DNA of 64,000 bases from Osmia lignaria lignaria (lineage: Eukaryota > Arthropoda > Insecta > Hymenoptera > Megachilidae), in the NCBI RefSeq assembly GCF_051020975.1, contig NW_027478167.1, positions 1,736,001 to 1,800,000 on the forward strand, in the 5' to 3' direction. Both the position numbers and the translations under genes were made by a program. Numbering within the stretch: position 1 is the stretch's first letter; every line of letters starts with the position of its first letter. Positions 61,423 to 64,000 of this stretch are shown here, in pieces. The notes under the pieces were generated by a model. The model saw nothing but the letters and a program-made list of their open reading frames with translations. It did not search any database and was not told the origin of the DNA.

Positions 61423-62710
61423 TTGCAGATTTATCTCAAGGGAAGGGGCCTGACGGACATATTTCGAGATATTTCTTCTTCTTGTTGTTCTTCTTCTGCA
61501 CAGCTAAACTGGAAGTGGCATTTCCAGCTCGCAGTAGTGCCGAGTTATCTCAAAGAAAGGGGCCACGGTGTTTCTGTATCTCTATTATGTTGGTGCGGCT
61601 TCGGAACTTTTAAATATCTTGATATATCTCGAGAACTACGCATCTGATCAAAAAATATCATAGAACATAAAAAGTAGAAAACTTAATTCTCTACAGAAAA
61701 GGTCTCTCAACATTTTGCCATAGCTCGCTTCGTTTCCGAGATATATGCAGATTTATCTCAAGGGAAGGGGCCTGACGGACATATTTCGAGATATTTCTTC
61801 TTCTTGTTGTTCTTCTTCTGCACAGCTAAACTGGAAGTGGCATTTCCAGCTCGCAATAGTGCAGAGTTATCTGAAAGAAAGGGGCCACGGTGTTTCTGTA
61901 TCTCTATTATGTTGGTGCGGCTTCGGATCTTTTAAATATCTTGATATATCTCGAGAACTACGCATCTGATCAAATAATATCATAGAACATAAAAAGTAGG
62001 AAACTTAATTCTCCACAAATAAGGTCTCTAAACATTTTGCCATAGCTCGCTTCGTTTCCGAGATATTTGCAGATTTATCTCAAGGGAAGGGGCCTGACGG
62101 ACATATTTCGAGATATTTCTTCTTCTTGTTGGTCTTCTTCTGCACAGCTAAGCTGGAAGTGGCATTGGCAGCTCGCAATAGTGCAGAGTTATCTCAAAGA
62201 AAGGGGCCACGGTGTTTCTGTATCTCTATTATGTTGGTGCGGCTTCGGAACTGTTAAATATCTTGATATATCTCGAGAGCTACGCATCCGATCAAAAAAT
62301 ATCATAGAACATAAAAAGTAGGAAACTTAATTCTCTACAAAAAAGGTCTCTTAACATTTTGCCATAGCTCGCTTCGTTTCCGAGATATTTGCAGATTTAT
62401 CTCGAGGGAAGGGGCCTGACGGACATATTTCGAGATATTTCTTCTTCTTGTTGTTCTTCTTCTGCACAGCTAAGCTGGACGTGGCATTTACAGCTCGCAA
62501 TAGTGCAGAGTTATCTCAAAGAAAGGGGCCACGGTGTTTCTGTATCTCTATTATGTTGGTGCGGCTTCGGAACTTTTAAATATCTTGATATATCTCGAGA
62601 ACTACGCATCTGATCAAAAAATATCATAGAACATAAAAAGTAGAAAACTTAATTCTCTACAGAAAAGGTCTCTCAACATTTTGCCATAGCCCGCTTCGTT
62701 TCCGAGATAT
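61423..62710. repeat. HOR-J beta-gamma-delta plus zeta
   Basis: Beta 61423, gamma 61745 and delta 62067 ('gcattggcagctc', 'gagagctacgcatccg') match 56593-57558. They are followed by zeta 62389 instead of alpha. The join resembles 53051/53373, where a 'gcatccg' tail also precedes a zeta monomer. Confidence 0.85.
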
Positions 62711-64000
62711 ATGCAGATTTATCTCAAGGCAAGGGGCCTGACGGACATATTTCGAGATATTTCTTCTTCTTGTTGTTCTTCTTCTGCACAGCTAAACTGG
62801 AAGTGGCATTTCCAGCTCGCAATAGTGCAGAGTTATCTGAAAGAAAGGGGCCACGGTGTTTCTGTATCTCTATTATGTTGGTGCGGCTTCGGAACTTTTA
62901 AATATCTTGATATATCTCGAAAACTACGCTTCTGATCAAAAAATATCATAGAACATAAATTGTAGGAAACATAATTCTCTACAAAAAAGGTCTCTTAACA
63001 TTTTGCCATAGCTCGCTTCGCTTCCGAGATATATGCAGATTTATCTCAAGGGAAGGGGCCTGACGGACATATTTCGAGATATTTCTTCTTCTTGTTGGTC
63101 TTCTTCTGCACAGCTAAGCTGGAAGTGGCATTTGCAGCTCGCAATAGTGCAGAGTTATCTCAAAGAAAGGGGCCACGGTGTTTCTGTATCTCTATTATGT
63201 TGGTGCGGCTTCGGATCTTTTAAATATCTCGATATATCTCGAAAACTACGCTTCTGATCAAAAAATATCATAGAACGTAAATTGTGGGAAACATAATTCT
63301 CTACAAAAAAGGTCTCTTAACATTTTGCCATAGCTCGCTTCGTTTCCGAGATATTTGCAGATTTATCTCAAGGGAAGGGGTCTGACGGACATATTTCGAG
63401 ATATTTCTTCTTCTTGTTGTTCTTCTTCTTCACAGCTAAGCTGGAAGTGGCATTTGCAGCTCGCAATAGTGCAGAGTTATCTCAAAGAAAGGGGCCACGG
63501 TGTTTCTGTATCTCTATTATGTTGGTGCGGCTTCGGAACTTTTAAATATCTTGATATATCTCGAGAACTACGCATCCGATCAAAAAATATCATAGAACAT
63601 AAAAAGTAGGAAACCTAATTCTCTACAAAAAAGGTCTCTTAACATTTTGCCATAGCTCGCTTCGTTTCCGAGATATTTGCAGATTTATCTCGAGGGAAGG
63701 GGCCTGACGGACATATTTCGAGATATTTCTTCTTCTTGTTGTTCTTCTTCTGCACAGCTAAGCTGGACGTGGCATTTACAGCTCGCAATAGTGCAGAGTT
63801 ATCTCAAAGAAAGGGGCCACGGTGTTTCTGTATCTCTATTATGTTGGTGCGGCTTCGGAACTTTTAAATATCTTGATATATCTCGAGAACTACGCATCTG
63901 ATCAAAAAATATCATGGAACATAAAAAGTAGGAAACTTAATTCTCAACAAAAAAGGTCTCTTAACATTTTGCCATAGCTCGCTTCGTTTCCGAGATATTT
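62711..64000. repeat. Gamma-delta-epsilon-zeta run, copy 2, to the window edge
   Basis: 62711, 63033, 63355 and 63677 match 58847, 59169, 59491 and 59813 at exactly 3864 bp (12 monomers), including 'acgtaaattgtggg', 'cttcttcttcacag', 'catggaac' and 'tctcaacaaa'. One difference is 'tctcaaggcaagg' at 62711. The last two bases begin monomer 199. The array continues beyond the window. Confidence 0.9.

Larger units (their letters stand above)
1..64000. repeat. 322-bp satellite DNA array filling the window
   Basis: The landmark TTGCAG, or a one-base variant, recurs every 322 bp from 296 to 63677, giving 198 complete head-to-tail monomers on one strand orientation. Net indels of -53 bp fully account for the spacing. 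Not one stretch departs from the repeat: there is no transposon, no inversion and no unique spacer. The window begins and ends inside monomers, so the array is longer than 64 kb. Arrays of this kind are typical of eukaryotic heterochromatin; whether this one is centromeric cannot be told from sequence alone. I do not recognise the family. Confidence 0.98.

Noticed and set aside
296..63901. Repeated 62-84 codon open frames on the plus strand as a gene family
   Set aside because: They have a 322-bp period with no promoter or intergenic sequence, mostly TTG starts, no domain I recognise, and frequent loss by frameshift or stop (for example 6092, 7701, 45970). They are by-products of the satellite.
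1..64000. One long tandem-repeat protein
   Set aside because: 322 is not a multiple of three, so the frame shifts at each monomer, and stops ('catag', 'ctgatc') recur in every unit.
1..64000. CRISPR-like array
   Set aside because: The unit is a 322-bp repeat with no short repeat/unique spacer structure. The whole unit is conserved and there are no cas genes.
1..64000. rRNA or other tandem RNA gene cluster
   Set aside because: No 5S, 5.8S, 18S, 28S, histone or spliced-leader sequence is recognisable in the monomer.

Overview
The whole 64 kb window is one tandem satellite DNA array. All copies lie head to tail in the same orientation. I find no unique sequence, no convincing gene, no RNA gene and no transposon. 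The repeat unit (monomer) is 322 bp. I anchored it on the landmark TTGCAG that follows 'ccgagata'. On that phase there are 198 complete monomers, starting at 296 and ending at 63998. A 295-bp partial monomer precedes them and 2 bp of the next follow. From landmark spacing 180 monomers are exactly 322 bp. The other 18 carry small indels that sum to -53 bp, which exactly accounts for the coordinates. G+C is about 40% (129/322, counted on monomer 296-617).

Organism: an array this long, with multi-monomer higher-order repeats (HORs), indicates eukaryotic heterochromatin, probably centromeric, pericentromeric or subtelomeric. I do not recognise the family. Each monomer keeps about 10-11 CpG sites, close to chance for its composition. 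That argues weakly against a heavily CpG-methylated host such as a vertebrate or plant, so an invertebrate (arthropod-like) host is a soft guess. Neither array edge is in the window.

Monomer anatomy: a head ('gatttatctcaaggg...'), a TTC-rich pyrimidine tract, a middle block that repeats part of the head region ('gagttatctcaaag'), a tail with inverted ATATCTCGA motifs, and an A-tract-rich linker. Variants are combinations of a few linked alleles. Heads: H1 gatttatctcaaggg, H2 gattcagctcaaagg, H3 gatatatctcaaggg. Middles: M1 gcagctcgcaatag, M2 gcggctcgcactag, M3 acagctcgcaatag, M4 ccagctcgcaatag. Tails: T1 ctcgaaaactacgcttctg, T2 ctcgagaactacgcatctg.

Layout: 0.6-5.4 kb, a 5-monomer HOR (1610 bp) turning into a 4-monomer HOR (1288 bp). 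5.4-9.3 kb, another 5-monomer HOR. 9.3-14.8 kb, mixed monomers with a possible 6-monomer spacing. 14.8-20.9 kb, a 13-monomer HOR (4171 bp) tagged by a 15-bp deletion. 20.9-24.7 kb, a 4/5-monomer HOR. About 24.7-31.8 and 33.4-40.8 kb, two rearranged copies of a segment roughly 8.4-9.6 kb apart. 40.8-52.4 kb, two related blocks flanking a 1931-bp tandem duplication. 52.7-53.4 kb, twin monomers that are almost identical. 53.4-64.0 kb, a distinct 4-monomer HOR family. The picture is repeated unequal exchange and local amplification at several scales. There are no genes to act together; any function would be structural or through satellite transcripts, neither of which the sequence proves.
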